The notes beneath the pieces were generated by a model. It worked only from the letters and a program-made list of their open reading frames with translations, had not been told where the DNA came from and searched no databases. The translations under genes and the position numbers were made by a program. Positions 42,885 through 54,198 of a stretch of 64,000 nucleotides of DNA are shown piece by piece (positions within the stretch are counted from its first letter, which is position 1; each line of letters starts with the position of its first letter). Source of the stretch: Spongilla lacustris (taxonomy: Eukaryota > Porifera > Demospongiae > Spongillida > Spongillidae); contig OX442424.1 of the NCBI GenBank assembly GCA_949361645.1, forward strand, positions 7,775,960 to 7,839,959, read 5' to 3'.

Positions 42885-43252
42885 GGCCGTAGATAAGGGG
42901 GAGCTTGGGGGGGCACGCACCGCCCCAAAATTTCTATTACTTTTTAAAAAGTGTCTGCAAATCGCAATTCCAGTCGCCGGGATTTTTCCTTAATGAGCGG
43001 TGTATGATAACGCGCGCACGCATGGTTCAAATCAAGTTGCGTTTACATGTAGGATTATACGTACAGGGCATGCCTATACATGTACAGTGGATATGAATTA
43101 ATTAGACTGAATTTAGATCACAATATATGACATTCAGACCTATTGTGCCCCCCTAGTTGGGTGTGGCCCACCCTTCACGTGTTGGCGCCAATACGCGAAG
43201 GGCGGGCCACGCCCAACTAGTGCCCCCCAAAGTATAAAAGTTATCTACGGCC
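42885..43252. mobile_element. 368-bp TIR element inside the minisatellite
   Basis: The ends GGCCGTAGATAA (42885-42896) and TTATCTACGGCC (43241-43252) are exact complements. A second hairpin lies inside: CTAGTTGGGTGTGGCCCACC against GGGCGGGCCACGCCCAACTAG at about 43,153-43,222. There is no open frame. The minisatellite continues on both sides, so the element inserted into it. A target duplication cannot be read in repeat DNA. Confidence 0.88.
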
Positions 43253-43254
43253 CT

Positions 43255-44135
43255 GCACCACACACATGCACACCACACACCACACACATTCACACCACAC
43301 ACATGCACACCACATGCACACCACACACCACACACATTCACACCACACACATGCACACCACAAACATGCACACCACACACATGCACACCACACACCACAC
43401 ACATTCACACCACACACATGCACACCACAAACATGCACCACACACATGCACACCACAAACATGCACCACACACATGCACACTACACACATGCACACTACT
43501 CACATGCACACCACACACATGCACACCACACACCACACACATGCACACCACACACATGCACACCACACACATGCACACCACACACATGCACACCACACAC
43601 CACACATGCACACTACTCACATGCACACCACACACATGCACACCACACACGCACACTGTGAGTATACTCACATGCACACCACATAAATGCACACCACACA
43701 CCACACATGCACACCACACACCACACACATGCACACTACTCACATGCACACCACACACATGCACACCACACACGCACACTGTGAGTATACTCATATGCAC
43801 ACCACACACATGCACACCACACACATGCATACCGCACACATGCACAATACACACATTCACACCACACACATGCACACCTCAAACATGCACTACACACCAC
43901 ACACATGCACACCACACACATGCACACCACACACATGCACACAACACACCACACACATTCACACCACCCACATGCACACCACAAACATGCACACCACACA
44001 CATGCACCACACACATGCACACTACGCACATGCACACCACACACATGCACACCACACACATGCACACTACTCACATGCACACCACACACATGCACACCAC
44101 ACACCACACACATGCACACCACACACATGCACACC
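43255..44135. repeat. ACACATGCACACC minisatellite, right block
   Basis: Continues the left block with the same unit types and the same GCACACTGTGAGTATACTCA marker (about 43,650 and 43,770). It ends in CTAGCGTATGCTCTACC. Confidence 0.95.
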
Positions 44136-44309
44136 ACACTAGCGTATGCTCTACCTCTCTCACACATTGCTCTAAACCAATTGTAAATCAGGTCAGAGGA
44201 ACATTAATTAGAAGCTCCCAGCATATGTGCAAGACCTAAAAAATGTCCACCTTTGTGGGCAATAGAGAATGAAAACACACCATATCTCACTCTCACTACA
44301 CAAATCACA

Positions 44310-44600
44310 GAAAAGCATACCTCACCACACCACACCACACCACACATCTTACCACAGCACTCACCTCACCACAGCACACACCTCACTGCACACCTCACCC
44401 ACACCTCACCACACCACACACCTCACCACACCTCAACACACTTCACCTCACCTCAACATACCTCACCTCACCTCAACACACCTCACCAAACACCTCACCT
44501 CACCACAGCACTTACCTTACCACACACCACACACCTCTCCACAGCAACTCACCACAGCACTCACCTCATCACAGCAAACACCTCACCTCTGTGGCAACAA
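44310..44600. repeat. CACCTCACCACA repeat
   Basis: Irregular 5-12-bp units of CTCACCACACC and CTCAACACACC. Confidence 0.9.
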
Positions 44601-44799
44601 TGAGTGTTAGAGGGCCTATCATTAATGAGTACATCACACAGAACACCACAGCACATTCACACAGAACACCACAGCACATTCACACATCACCACCACACGT
44701 ACCACCAAGACTTCCTGCATCTTCACCATCACTCGGATCCTTAGAGGTGTGCACAACATTTTTCTGATGCCGGCTGCTCCGCAAAACCTATAGCTGTTT

Positions 44800-44831
44800 T
44801 GTTTGTGTGTGTGTATGTGTGTGTGCGTGTG

Positions 44832-44888
<57 letters not shown>

Positions 44889-45625
44889 ATGCATGAACGT
44901 CTGCGAATGTGCGCACATTTTGTATGGCAATACTTACCTGGCAGTGCACACTCCATTCCACATAACGTGTACACTACGTGGGGGTCTTATTGGCCTTCAC
45001 TTGCTACCACCAACGCGCAAACCACGAAAGAATTTAGCCGCCATTATTATCTGCAATATAATATACCAGGAAATAGCTAATCATCGTTAGTTTAGTACTT
45101 TGCCTATTTCATAAAATAGCTAACTGACATTGAAACTAGTATACGCCCTCGAATGTGTGTTATATCATACATGTGCATTTTTTTTTAGGGATGGCCCATC
45201 TCCACAGACATGTTATAGGCGTTTAAGCCTCGAGAACCGTAGCTCTCCAAACACACCCACCCCACTGATCCCAACCCTGCAGATACACAGAAATGTACGT
45301 AGTAGGCGGCGTGATAAGCCATGCATGCATGTATACTTCAAAAGTCATTTCATGACACGAGTATTAATTACGACACACACATGCATTAAACCATCATTTA
45401 CAACTGAAACTGAGTATTAAGTTCACTATTCACTTCTATTCGTCCATAATCAATGCGTAGGACAGCATGTGACTTAGCCATAAAGTGACGTTCAGTCCGC
45501 TAAACTTGTGGTACGATTTCTCAGGTGTCTGCATGGTGCACTGCGAGAGTCAGTTACTCCATTCATCGCCGCTTTAAACAATTCTATTTGGTCTTCCACC
45601 CGCGCGCCGGCAACCGGCACCATAA
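44800..45625. repeat. Segmental duplication copy C, partial
   Basis: Starts with a TG run and CATGCATGAACGTCTGCGAA, follows copies A/B with many small deletions, and stops at a G34 run (45629-45662) inside the retropepsin-like frame. Confidence 0.88.
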
Positions 45626-45626
45626 A
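45425..45626 (-). pseudogene. Retropepsin-like frame, copy C, truncated and frameshifted
   Basis: Matches the C-terminal third of copies A/B (complements of CCATAATCAATGCG, CACGATTTCTCAGGTGTCTG-like, TTCTATTTGGTCTTCCACCC). Several small indels break the frame. The sequence ends at the G34 run, so the active-site region is missing. Confidence 0.82.
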
Positions 45627-45628
45627 TA

Positions 45629-45663
<35 letters not shown>

Positions 45664-48150
45664 AGTTAGAAATGGTACAGAGAATTACTATACGGTTTTG
45701 TACTGCCAGGGAATAATTTAACCGGATTCGCATCGCATTTTGCGAAGCAGTTTTCATTAGATGCGAAACAACTTCAAAACATTGTCGCAGAAAACTGCAA
45801 TGCAATCTATCCGTGTTTGCAGGCACGTTGCTCAGTGTAAATGCTACGCGAAGAGAGTGCATTTATGGTACAAAAGAATTCCAATCAGAAAGCTGGCGCC
45901 ACGTCGCATCAGCCACACTCACGTGACATCGCGATCGCGACAATTAATGTGACGATTAACGATTGCGTACGCGTACGAATGACATGAGCGCGCAGCGTAC
46001 ACAGCCGGCTTCGGGAAGGGGGGGTGTCGAATTTTATATTAATAGAATTATCAAGTTATCAAATCATTACTAATTAAAATACGTTTACGCGCAAACGTAC
46101 GTGGTACATGTACGTACTGCACATGAATATGCCAGAACGCCTACGCGACAGTGCCAATACGGTTGGACAAAATCTACAAACATTAAAACTTTTAAATGTG
46201 ATGGTGACGGGGGAGGGGGGGAAGTAGTCGTTTGACTCGTTCGCCTGAAAGCGATCCAAATGCACGCGGGCGTGTCCGTGGGATAGCTCTGCTTTGTGTT
46301 CATATGAAGAATCATCACACATCTCGGCGGGAACAAATTGCAATGCAACTGAACCAAGTTGCTAATCAATTTCGATTTTGCGGAGCAAAATTGCTATGCA
46401 ATTTTTAAAAAGTAAATTATTCCCTGACTGCAGTAACTGATAATTATGCAGCAGATTTTCATTACTGTGCACTATATATAAGTATATATCGTTGGAATTT
46501 TAAATGCTACAAATATCCAGCTAGTGCTACAAAATGTCATATAGAACGCATTGAAGACCATTGTAACTGGCGCTGAAACTATTGCGTACGATGCCATGCA
46601 ACGATTTACGGCCAATGTCAAAATATAGTCACGTGAGAAAATTCTTATCGTCCGCAGACACACATCAAATCGTTGGACGTGGCCCAACATTACTCATTAG
46701 CAAAGTCGCTGAGGTATACTAGATAGGCGTCGGAACCGGGATTTTTAATGCCCTTCCACACTGCTTAAGTTCATCGTCCGTCAACTCATGCACTCTCGGC
46801 AGACATATCAGTTCCATGGGCATATTGTTATACGCTTCGATGGCTTAGTCTTAGGAGCATATTTTACTACCTTCTTGGGTACTGCCTTGCATGTGTACTG
46901 CCTTGTGAGGTGTATATTCTCAGTACAGTAATCCCAAAGTCTGCCAATACTCGCTTAGTCAGCTCTATCGGGACCTACGTTAGTAGGTCCTATGTAGGAT
47001 TTGAAGTGTCATGAATACGATTAGCAAAACACCAGATTCCATTATTGCCGATGCGCCGTAGAATCAGTTGGAATTTAGTGAGCGTATTTGGATACAGCCG
47101 TCGAATATCTACAGTGTAGTATAACTGCCGGCGTTTAGAAAGCTTGGACAACAGAGATAACGCTCACTCGTTCCCACCCTCGAACCTTAAAAAAAGTTTC
47201 TCCTAATTCTTCTTCCGGATCTGATAAGATAAGATTCACTCAGATAAGAGGTTTATTGCGCTGTATCTTTGTCACGATTGAAGCGTAATGTTAGCCGTTA
47301 TGCGGAAGCACTAGAACCACCAAGTTACAAACTTACTGCCGAGTCGGATTTGTTTTATTATTTTCGTAAGCGGAGTTATGCTTGACACAAATTCGATCTT
47401 TAGCAACTTAGTTTTGTTAGCAATAGCCCACAACAGATTTTATCTGCCCGTGGAAACCATAAAGTGGAGATCCAGAATAAACTTGTGGTTGAACACGTGT
47501 TTCTGGCGAGTGTATGCAGCTGCAGTCACGTCGATCGCCAAGAGAAACGAATAGTGCAAGAATATTGCCAGTTAAATTATGACACTGACAGTTGTACGTG
47601 TGGTTGTGCTGACGAGTCGCGCGATGTAGCTCCGAAAGACCGTTCACGTGAAAAAAAAAAGAATAATTGAACGCTATACAAAGCGGGTTAAGCCGATCGC
47701 AAAAGTAAGAAGGATGGATAGGCTAGCATGAAGGCAGTAAGAAGGATAGCGTGAAGGTGGGAAACCACTGCATGCAACTGGCCGTCGCTATTAAGGAGTT
47801 GGCATTGGTTGGCCATGGGTGACGTATACAGGTGAGCTACCTAACATACAACGAGAGTAACACTATATTTGCGCCCCCCACCCTCATGTAAGCAAGCTGT
47901 CAAAGATGAGCTGTTGGTAGGACCATTTTTGTTCAATGCCGACAATGGTAACGGGAATGTCCTCCACAATTGCGTGGTCCCACTAGAGCAAATCAGGTGC
48001 TGCTCATTCAAGCTGCAAAGGTGATGGAAAACAGAACACCATCCCACCAGGATGGGGGTGAACCACTCCAAATAGATGGGTGTATGTGACTGTGTGTGTT
48101 GAAAAGTGTGTGCCATGTCTCATGGATATGTTGCCAAGTGGTGTAGTGTT
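45664..48150. other. About 2.5 kb with no supported gene
   Basis: Only short open frames (60-95 codons) without recognisable domains, and no clear repeats. A region near 47,870-48,090 has fewer stops but I could not identify it. Confidence 0.5.
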
Positions 48151-48164
48151 GTGCTAGCTATCCC

Positions 48165-49150
48165 CCTCCCCTTCCCTCCTGTCTCATCTTCTCTTCTCTC
48201 CTACCCTTCCTCTCCATTCTCTTCTCCCCTCCCCTCATCTCCCCCTTCCCTCTTCTCTCCTCTCCCCCTTCTCTTCTCACCCCCTTTCCTCCTCTCTCCT
48301 CTCCCCCTTCCCTCCTCTCTCCTCTCCCCCTCCCCTCCTCTCTCCTCTCCCCCTTCCCTCCTCTCTCCTCTCCCCCTTCCCTCCTCTCTCCTCTCCCCCT
48401 CCCCCTTCCCTCCTCTCTCCTCTCCCCCTTCCCTCCTCTCTCCTCTCCCCCTTCCCTCCTCTCCCCCTTCCCTCCTCTCCCCCTTCCCTCCTCTCCCCCT
48501 TCCCTCCTCTCCCCCTTCCCTCCTCTCCCCCTTCCCTCCTCTCCCCCTTCCCTCCTCTCCCCCTTCCCTCCTCTCTCCTCTCCCCTTCCCTCCTCTCTCC
48601 TCTCCCCCTTCCCTCCTCTCTCCACTCCCCCTTCTCTCCTCTCCCCCTTCCCTCCTCTCTCCCTTCCCTCCTCTCTCCTCTCCCCCTTCCCTCCTCTCTC
48701 CTCTCCCCTTCCCTCCTCTCTCCTCTCCCCCTTCCCTCCTCTCTCCTCTCCCCCTTCCCTCCTCTCTCCTCTCCCCCTTCCCTCCTCTCTCCTCTCCCCT
48801 TCCCTCCTCTCTCCTCTCCCCCTTCCCTCCTCTCTCCTCTCCCCCTTCCCTCCTCTCCCCCTTCCCTCCTCTCCCCCTTCCCTCCTCTCCCCCTTCCCTC
48901 CTCTCCCCCTTCCCTCCTCTCCCCTATCCCTCCTCTCCCCCTTCCCTCCTCTCCCCCTTCCCTCCTCTCCCCCTTCCCTCCTCTCCCCCTTCCCTCCTCC
49001 TTTCCTCTCCCCCTTCCCTTCTCCTCTCCCCCTTCCCTCCTTTCTTCTCTCCCCCTTCCTCTCTCCTCTCTCCTCATCCCCTTCTCTCCTCTCTCTTCAC
49101 CCCCTCCCCTCCTCTCTCTTCCCCTCCTCCTTCCCTCCTTTCTCCATTCC
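48165..49150. repeat. 1-kb polypyrimidine array (CTCTCCCCCTTCCCTC)n
   Basis: Almost exclusively C/T on the + strand, with units CCCCCTTCCCTCCTCT and CTCTCCTCT. Long tracts are mirror-symmetric. Both strands show long spurious frames (Pro/Ser/Leu or Arg/Glu/Gly-rich). Confidence 0.96.
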
Positions 49151-49399
49151 CTTCTAAAAGACGAGCGGAGCACGTCTGAAAGTGAGAGCTAGTAGCCCTA
49201 TTAAAAGAACGACCTTTAAGTTTAGTCGGGCCAGCCCAACTACAGTACTTCAAGTTTTAGCAAAGCAAAAGCACATGCTTGTTTATTGTACGAAGAGGAT
49301 CAGTATTCGAAATAAAAGGCAGGCAATCTAGTAAGCATCTTTTGTGTGAATGGCGAATTGCTCTGATCATATACATGTACTCACATCAAGGACAGACAT

Positions 49400-50514
49400 T
49401 TATGGCGATTATTCCTGATGCCTTCACTACTGGCTTTGAAGAACGTATGAGTACCTTCAGTCAAGAGGTGAGGGCTTTGAATCCTGTGAGGATAGTTGTG
49501 ATGGAGATTCGGGTTGGGGCTACATGTATGTCAGTTTAGGATGTTTTGGTTGGAGCCATGGGAAGGGCATTTATGGTTTGAGCTCACATTATATTTTGTG
49601 ACTTCACTACTAATTCCTCCTTTCCTACGCTACTACTTTCTTTAGGGATCCCCTCATCTTCCAGTCACATGCCAATTCAGAGACATTAACTGTTTAAAGG
49701 AAATTGTTTGATTGTGATGTGATTTAATGATGATAGCAAGTGAGCAGAACAAACTGTCCTATTGTACATACTGCTGTGATGTATGTGATGCAATGGGTTG
49801 TATTCCAAGATTCTCCTTCCTTCTACGTTTGTGCTCCTGCATGCAATGTATAAGTGCATGTCGGAACCAGCCAGGGAAAAAAAAGGAGTGAAACAAGATA
49901 TAAAAATTTAATTAAAATAAAATTGGTGATGTAGGATTTGTATAGATAGCAATTGAGTAAAAAGTAAGGAAACAAGGAATTACGGATATTATGCATTCAT
50001 TAAATTATAAATATTACAGACCTACATTATTTAGCAAATCTACCTGCCTGAAAGTCTGCTAAATGTAGGTATGTAATATTTATAATTTAATGAATGCATA
50101 ATATCCGTATCCGTAATTCCTTGTTTCCTTACTTTTTACTCAATTGCTATCTATACAAATCCTACATCACCATGTATACCTCAAACTCATTGTCCTGGTT
50201 ATGCAGATGTATATGGACGTGTAGGTTCTTTTGCGTAGTTGGCTTCTTAGGTTCTTCCTCTCATGAATCAGTTCTTCCTCTTCTTCGGGTTCTTCCTCTT
50301 CTTCCTCCTCCTCCTCAGGTTCTTCTTGGTCTTCCTCCTCAGAGGCTAGGTAGTGGTCCTCTATCTCAAACATATTGGTATACTATATAGCATATAGGAA
50401 ATTAATTCAGTCCATATCATACTACAGTACTTTGTTTTTGCTGCAGATGAATTGGAGTCAGTATATCCAGGAGTTACAAACACTGAGGCTGACCTCCGCA
50501 CGCTATACCAGCTA
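49400..50514 (+). other. Two exon-like segments of unknown gene (tentative)
   Basis: An open stretch ending TTCAGTCAAGAG|GTGAGG near 49,467 and another from CTGCAG|ATGAATTGG (about 50,447) to CCAGCTAA|GTGAG near 50,514 have plausible splice sites on the + strand. I recognise neither product, and they may be chance. A Glu-rich frame at 50167-50373 (- strand) is low-complexity. Confidence 0.2.
49924..50171. mobile_element. 248-bp near-perfect foldback
   Basis: The left end TGGTGATGTAGGATTTGTAT returns as ATACAAATCCTACATCACCA at the right end. The arms stay complementary almost to the centre near 50,047 (CTACATTTAGCA-type core). No coding capacity. Confidence 0.93.
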
Positions 50515-50669
50515 AGTGAGACATGCAGACTTCTGAGTGATATGATTGCTATACAGTTTTCAGATATATACGTATACCCGTTATACCGGCTTCAGGGGTC
50601 ACTGCTTCCATAATTTGTCAGGCTGACGAATTCTGAAATTTGTGAGGCTGACAAATTCTGAATGCAGCC

Positions 50670-50785
50670 CCGAAACAATCCTACGGTGGCCCCCTTCAGC
50701 CCGTTGGTCGCGCACGCCGAAACTGTCACGCCGACTCACACGTGGTGACAAACGGGCCACCGCAGGATTGTTTCGGGCCGCGCCG
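50670..50785. repeat. Inverted repeat of CCCGAAACAATCCT
   Basis: CCCGAAACAATCCTACGGTGG at about 50,671 pairs with CCACCGCAGGATTGTTTCGGG at about 50,758-50,778, with unique sequence between. It is followed by TGCGCGGTGCAAACCGCGTG-type direct repeats to about 50,990. Probably a small non-autonomous element. Confidence 0.7.
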
Positions 50786-51125
50786 GGGCGGACATCGCCG
50801 TTAAAAAATTCCTTAGACCTATGACGTACATGTAAATACATCTCCTGGTTAATTGCGCTTGCACGAATAATTGCGCGGTGCAAACCGCGTGCTGCAAACA
50901 ACCTGGACTTTTGCGCGGTGCGAGGTGCAATCCTCAACTTTTGTGCAGTGCAAACCGCAACTAGTGCATGCGCGCCGCAACTGTCGTAGCGTCAAGAAAT
51001 TGGTTATCGTAATTATGACGGTGGCAATTATTCTAAGCCTCGCCCAACGGATGATTGACGTCACTTGTGTCAAGCAGTCACTGTACGCCCATTTTGTATT
51101 GGATGTGCTTCTGAAGTAAAACAGC

Positions 51126-51489
51126 AAGGGCGTAGACAGGGGGTGGGGGGGGGGGCTATTGCCCTCCCAGTTTTATCCTATTGAAATTACGCATGAATAT
51201 AATTATGAGTTTACGGTTTCAGGCCCGTAGCCATAGAGGATGCTTTGAGTGCTGAAGCACCCCCCGCTGGTGATTAGGTCCGGCCGCTCACTGTATAACG
51301 AATAAGGTATTTTATGTTTAGTGTTAGTTATAACGAGCGCGCAGCATTTCAATTTTGGTAGGAGCTAATCCGGGGGGGGGGGGGGGGGGGGTATAGGTCT
51401 ACTGGCCCGGTAAGCGGACAGCACCCCCCCCCCCCACCCCCCCCCCCCCCCCCCCCCCCCCCCACTCATAAATAGCTGTCTACGCCCTT
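51126..51489. mobile_element. 364-bp TIR element rich in G/C runs
   Basis: The ends AAGGGCGTAGACAG (51126-51139) and CTGTCTACGCCCTT (51476-51489) are exact complements. The interior contains G20 (51372-51391), a C-rich run (51424-51463) and a GTGCTGAAGCACCCCCC segment. The ends resemble those of the 42885 element (GGCCGTAGATAA). No open frame. Confidence 0.82.
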
Positions 51490-51631
51490 GAACAGTGAGT
51501 ACCGTCGTACCGGTAATTAGGAGTTATGTATTACAAATGATTAATATCCCCCTATAAGTTATCAAATACTAGCCGAACATTAACAAAAGATGCACTGGCA
51601 ATTAAATTAAGGCGTGAAGTACCAAACCATT

Positions 51632-53215
51632 TTATGGTCACGTGGGCTCCAAGTGCAAGCCCAAACAAATAGAAGGGACCACTGATAGCCAGGAGCAGTG
51701 ATGCCGCGGCCAGCACGGACCGTCCGTGACCGTATTCATTTGACGGTTTTTGACGGCCGACCGTGACCGTGACCGGATCACGTGATTAAACCGTGAAAAA
51801 TAATTGGCCGTCAAATTTATTTGCTGGCCGTCCGTGGCCGTCAGAACTTTTGACGGTCCATTAAGCCTATTCACGTCACTAGCGTCACGTGCAGTGGATT
51901 TTTTCCCTGCGTGGCAAATGTCGTCTTTCCAAAAACCTTTGAGGATAAGCCACCTGATAGCGCGGTGAAGTCTGCAGCAAACCCACCCGACTGTCACCAA
52001 CACGTGGCTATGGAATCATTTAAATTTTTATTATTTACGTTGTCCCCCTTGCCATGACATAGTCTCGTCCCCAGCCTGATATGTATTCGTAATATGCGAT
52101 GTAATCCTTCCGCTGCTGCCGAATGTGGGTCTGGGGACGCGACTTGCTATGATTACGCGCTATCGCGTGGATTCCACGTGCGAGCGAGTTTTCTCCCAGT
52201 TGAGACTCATTGTGAAGATGGAGGATGGATCCAGCCAGGATTGAATCTGTTCTCTTTCTCAGCTGCAATAAAGCCTTTAGTTAATTGAATCTGTTCTCTT
52301 TCTCAGCTGCAATAAAGCCTTTAGTTAATTGAATCTGTTCTTTCACACTTGTTTTGCTATGCCCATGCATACCGTTCATGAACCATTTCTATTGATACGT
52401 GCATGCCAAACTTCTATAGCATAAATAATGACCGTCCGTGACCGTATTAAAATTTTGACGGTTGACGGCCAGCCGTGTACGTGACCGTATTGAAATCATA
52501 CGGTCCATCTTTGACCGTGAACGTGACCGTCTATATCCAAACGGCCAGCCGTGAACGTGACCGGATTGTCAAAAGCTGGCCGCGGCATCACTGGCCAGGA
52601 GGCTGCATGAGGAGAGGTGGGCTCTGTTGGCATGAGCAGAAGATGGGAAACAGTTTGTCCTCAATCTTCCCCAACAATACCTTCTGAGGGATGGGAGAGG
52701 CCAGAGCAGACTCCACTGTGGTGGCGTTGGGAAGGGAGACCTGGGAGTTGAACACTGCTACTATGTGCTGGAGGTAGATATTGTCATCACTGCCAAAGCC
52801 CGAGGATGACAGGGACGCAATGAAGGCAGCAGCAGCATGTTGGGAGAGAGAGAGTGAAGGCCCAAACCACCAAACTTCAGCCCGAGTTGTACCTGGCATC
52901 AGGCATCATTGGGAACTTCGATGGCCGCACACAGTGCAAAGTACTAGCTGTCTGTCCTCATCGTCAAACATCCTTAGGGCACCTGAAGCCACACTGGGTG
53001 TGTGACTAGCAACATGGACCATTGTCCTGCAGAAGCCCCCACGCACATGTGTAGAAGTGTAGCTGTGACCTGGAGATCAGTGGCAACTACATCCTCCACA
53101 CCAGACAGCAGTTTCCTGGACTCAGCAAATTTGCCAGCGATAAACTTGGGGCAGTACAGGTAATCCCCGATTGGGGCTGCGAGGATGTCCAGGTTAGGCA
53201 GGAGAGCACCTGTGT
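51632..53215 (-). pseudogene. Reverse-transcriptase C-terminal remnant split by the hAT element
   Basis: On the - strand, pieces from about 53,215 to 52,602 encode NLDILAAPIGDYLYCP, GFCRTMVHVASHTPS, then LKFGGLGLHSLSLSQHAAAA and SLSSSGFGS in shifting frames. The match resumes beyond the hAT at 51,687 with SWLSVVPSICLGLHLEP. The F.GGLGL.S....AA..AS and SWLS.VPS.GLGLHLEP blocks follow the palm domain in one RT class of marine invertebrates. Frameshifts and the insertion make it non-functional. It is the same family as the fragments at 31,125 and 57,480. Confidence 0.65.
51696..52593 (+). mobile_element. hAT-type DNA transposon remnant, 898 bp
   Basis: Perfect 19-bp TIRs CAGTGATGCCGCGGCCAGC at both ends, flanked by the 8-bp direct repeat GCCAGGAG (51688-51695 and 52594-52601). 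An 8-bp duplication with CA(G)TG ends is the hAT hallmark. The subterminal regions are packed with TGACCGT/ACGGTCA motifs, likely transposase sites. Internally, + strand bases about 52,150-52,236 encode STCERVFSQLRLIVKMEDG and stop, the hAT C-terminal dimerisation motif. The rest of the transposase is lost. A 43-bp direct duplication at about 52,240-52,330 contains AATAAA. Non-autonomous derivative. Confidence 0.93.
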
Positions 53216-53854
53216 AAGGGTCTGGGGACCCTTATGTAAAGATATAATTACGTAACGCTGAACATGGCTCTTGGCGGGACGCTACAGCAGGAGGGAAAGA
53301 ACGATCCTTTTCCTCGGACCCCTTCGTAAAGGATGTTGACGAAAGCTATTGGACGATTTAGAAATGTATGAATGTTAAAGGACTATTTAAGCATACAGTT
53401 GTGTGTAACAGTATGTGGATCATCGTGCGCCTACCTATAAAGGTTGTATACCCTATACGGCCAGGGTTATAGCGCAAGCCGCGTATCGTCGCGCTCTACC
53501 AAGGAACAGTCAAGGCGGAAAACCTGACATGAGGTGGGAGACGAGTGACGTGCTGCCCTTCGAATAATCGTTTTACTTCACTCAGTGATTTTTAGCCCGG
53601 TGCTTGATCACAAGTTTTTGTTTGAACATGATTCTCCGAAGTACTCTTCCGTTTTTGTGGATCAGCATGTTATCTGTTTAGTGATCATCAGAGCAAGTGC
53701 AGAGGCTGATAATGCATTAAACCGATTGTTTCTGAGAATAGGCAACGTAACTCTGTTGTAGTCTCCTATAGTGCTCATCCTTTGGAAAAGGATGAAAAAA
53801 AAAAAGTACTGAATGAGCTCAATTCGACAACAAAGATTTGGAAAAAAAAAAAAG

Positions 53855-53936
53855 TGGCAGCGGTGGGATTTGAACCCACGCCATCGAAATGACTGGTGCC
53901 TAAAACCAGCGCCTTAGACCACTCGGCCACGCTACC
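53855..53936 (-). tRNA. tRNA-Leu(UAG): tRNA-Leu (anticodon UAG), second copy
   Basis: Identical over 82 nt to 31775-31856, while the flanks are unrelated. The loop TTTAGGC gives anticodon TAG. The - strand downstream has a run of 12 T (53843-53854 region, A12 on +), a strong Pol III terminator. The long class-II arm and GGTTCAAATCC are present. Confidence 0.96.
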
Positions 53937-54198
53937 TTGTATACTAAAATCATTATATAGCCTTGTCTTAACCAAAACAACAGCAAATAAGTGCCCCATG
54001 GCCTTGTACTGAAGGCTTTTATGAATTAATCCTTGTATAGTGTGCTGAAAGGTTACAGCTGATGCCGTCAATATTAAGCTGTTTTGGAACAGTATCCCTG
54101 TCAAAATGCGCCAAGAGGTACATGCACCTTGGAGGAGGGGGCTTAACCTACCTGCTAGTATATACTATTCAAATAATGAGACAAGAGGGTATGGAATC

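Noticed and set aside
42009..44239. His/Thr/Cys-rich frames and their Cys/Val-rich antisense frames
   Set aside because: Translations of the CACATGCACACC array. All frames are open because the unit lacks stops.
48106..49179. Pro/Ser/Leu-rich and Arg/Glu/Gly-rich frames
   Set aside because: Both strands of a polypyrimidine array; low complexity only.
53775..54104. 109-codon - strand frame
   Set aside because: It overlaps the tRNA-Leu gene and has no recognisable domain.
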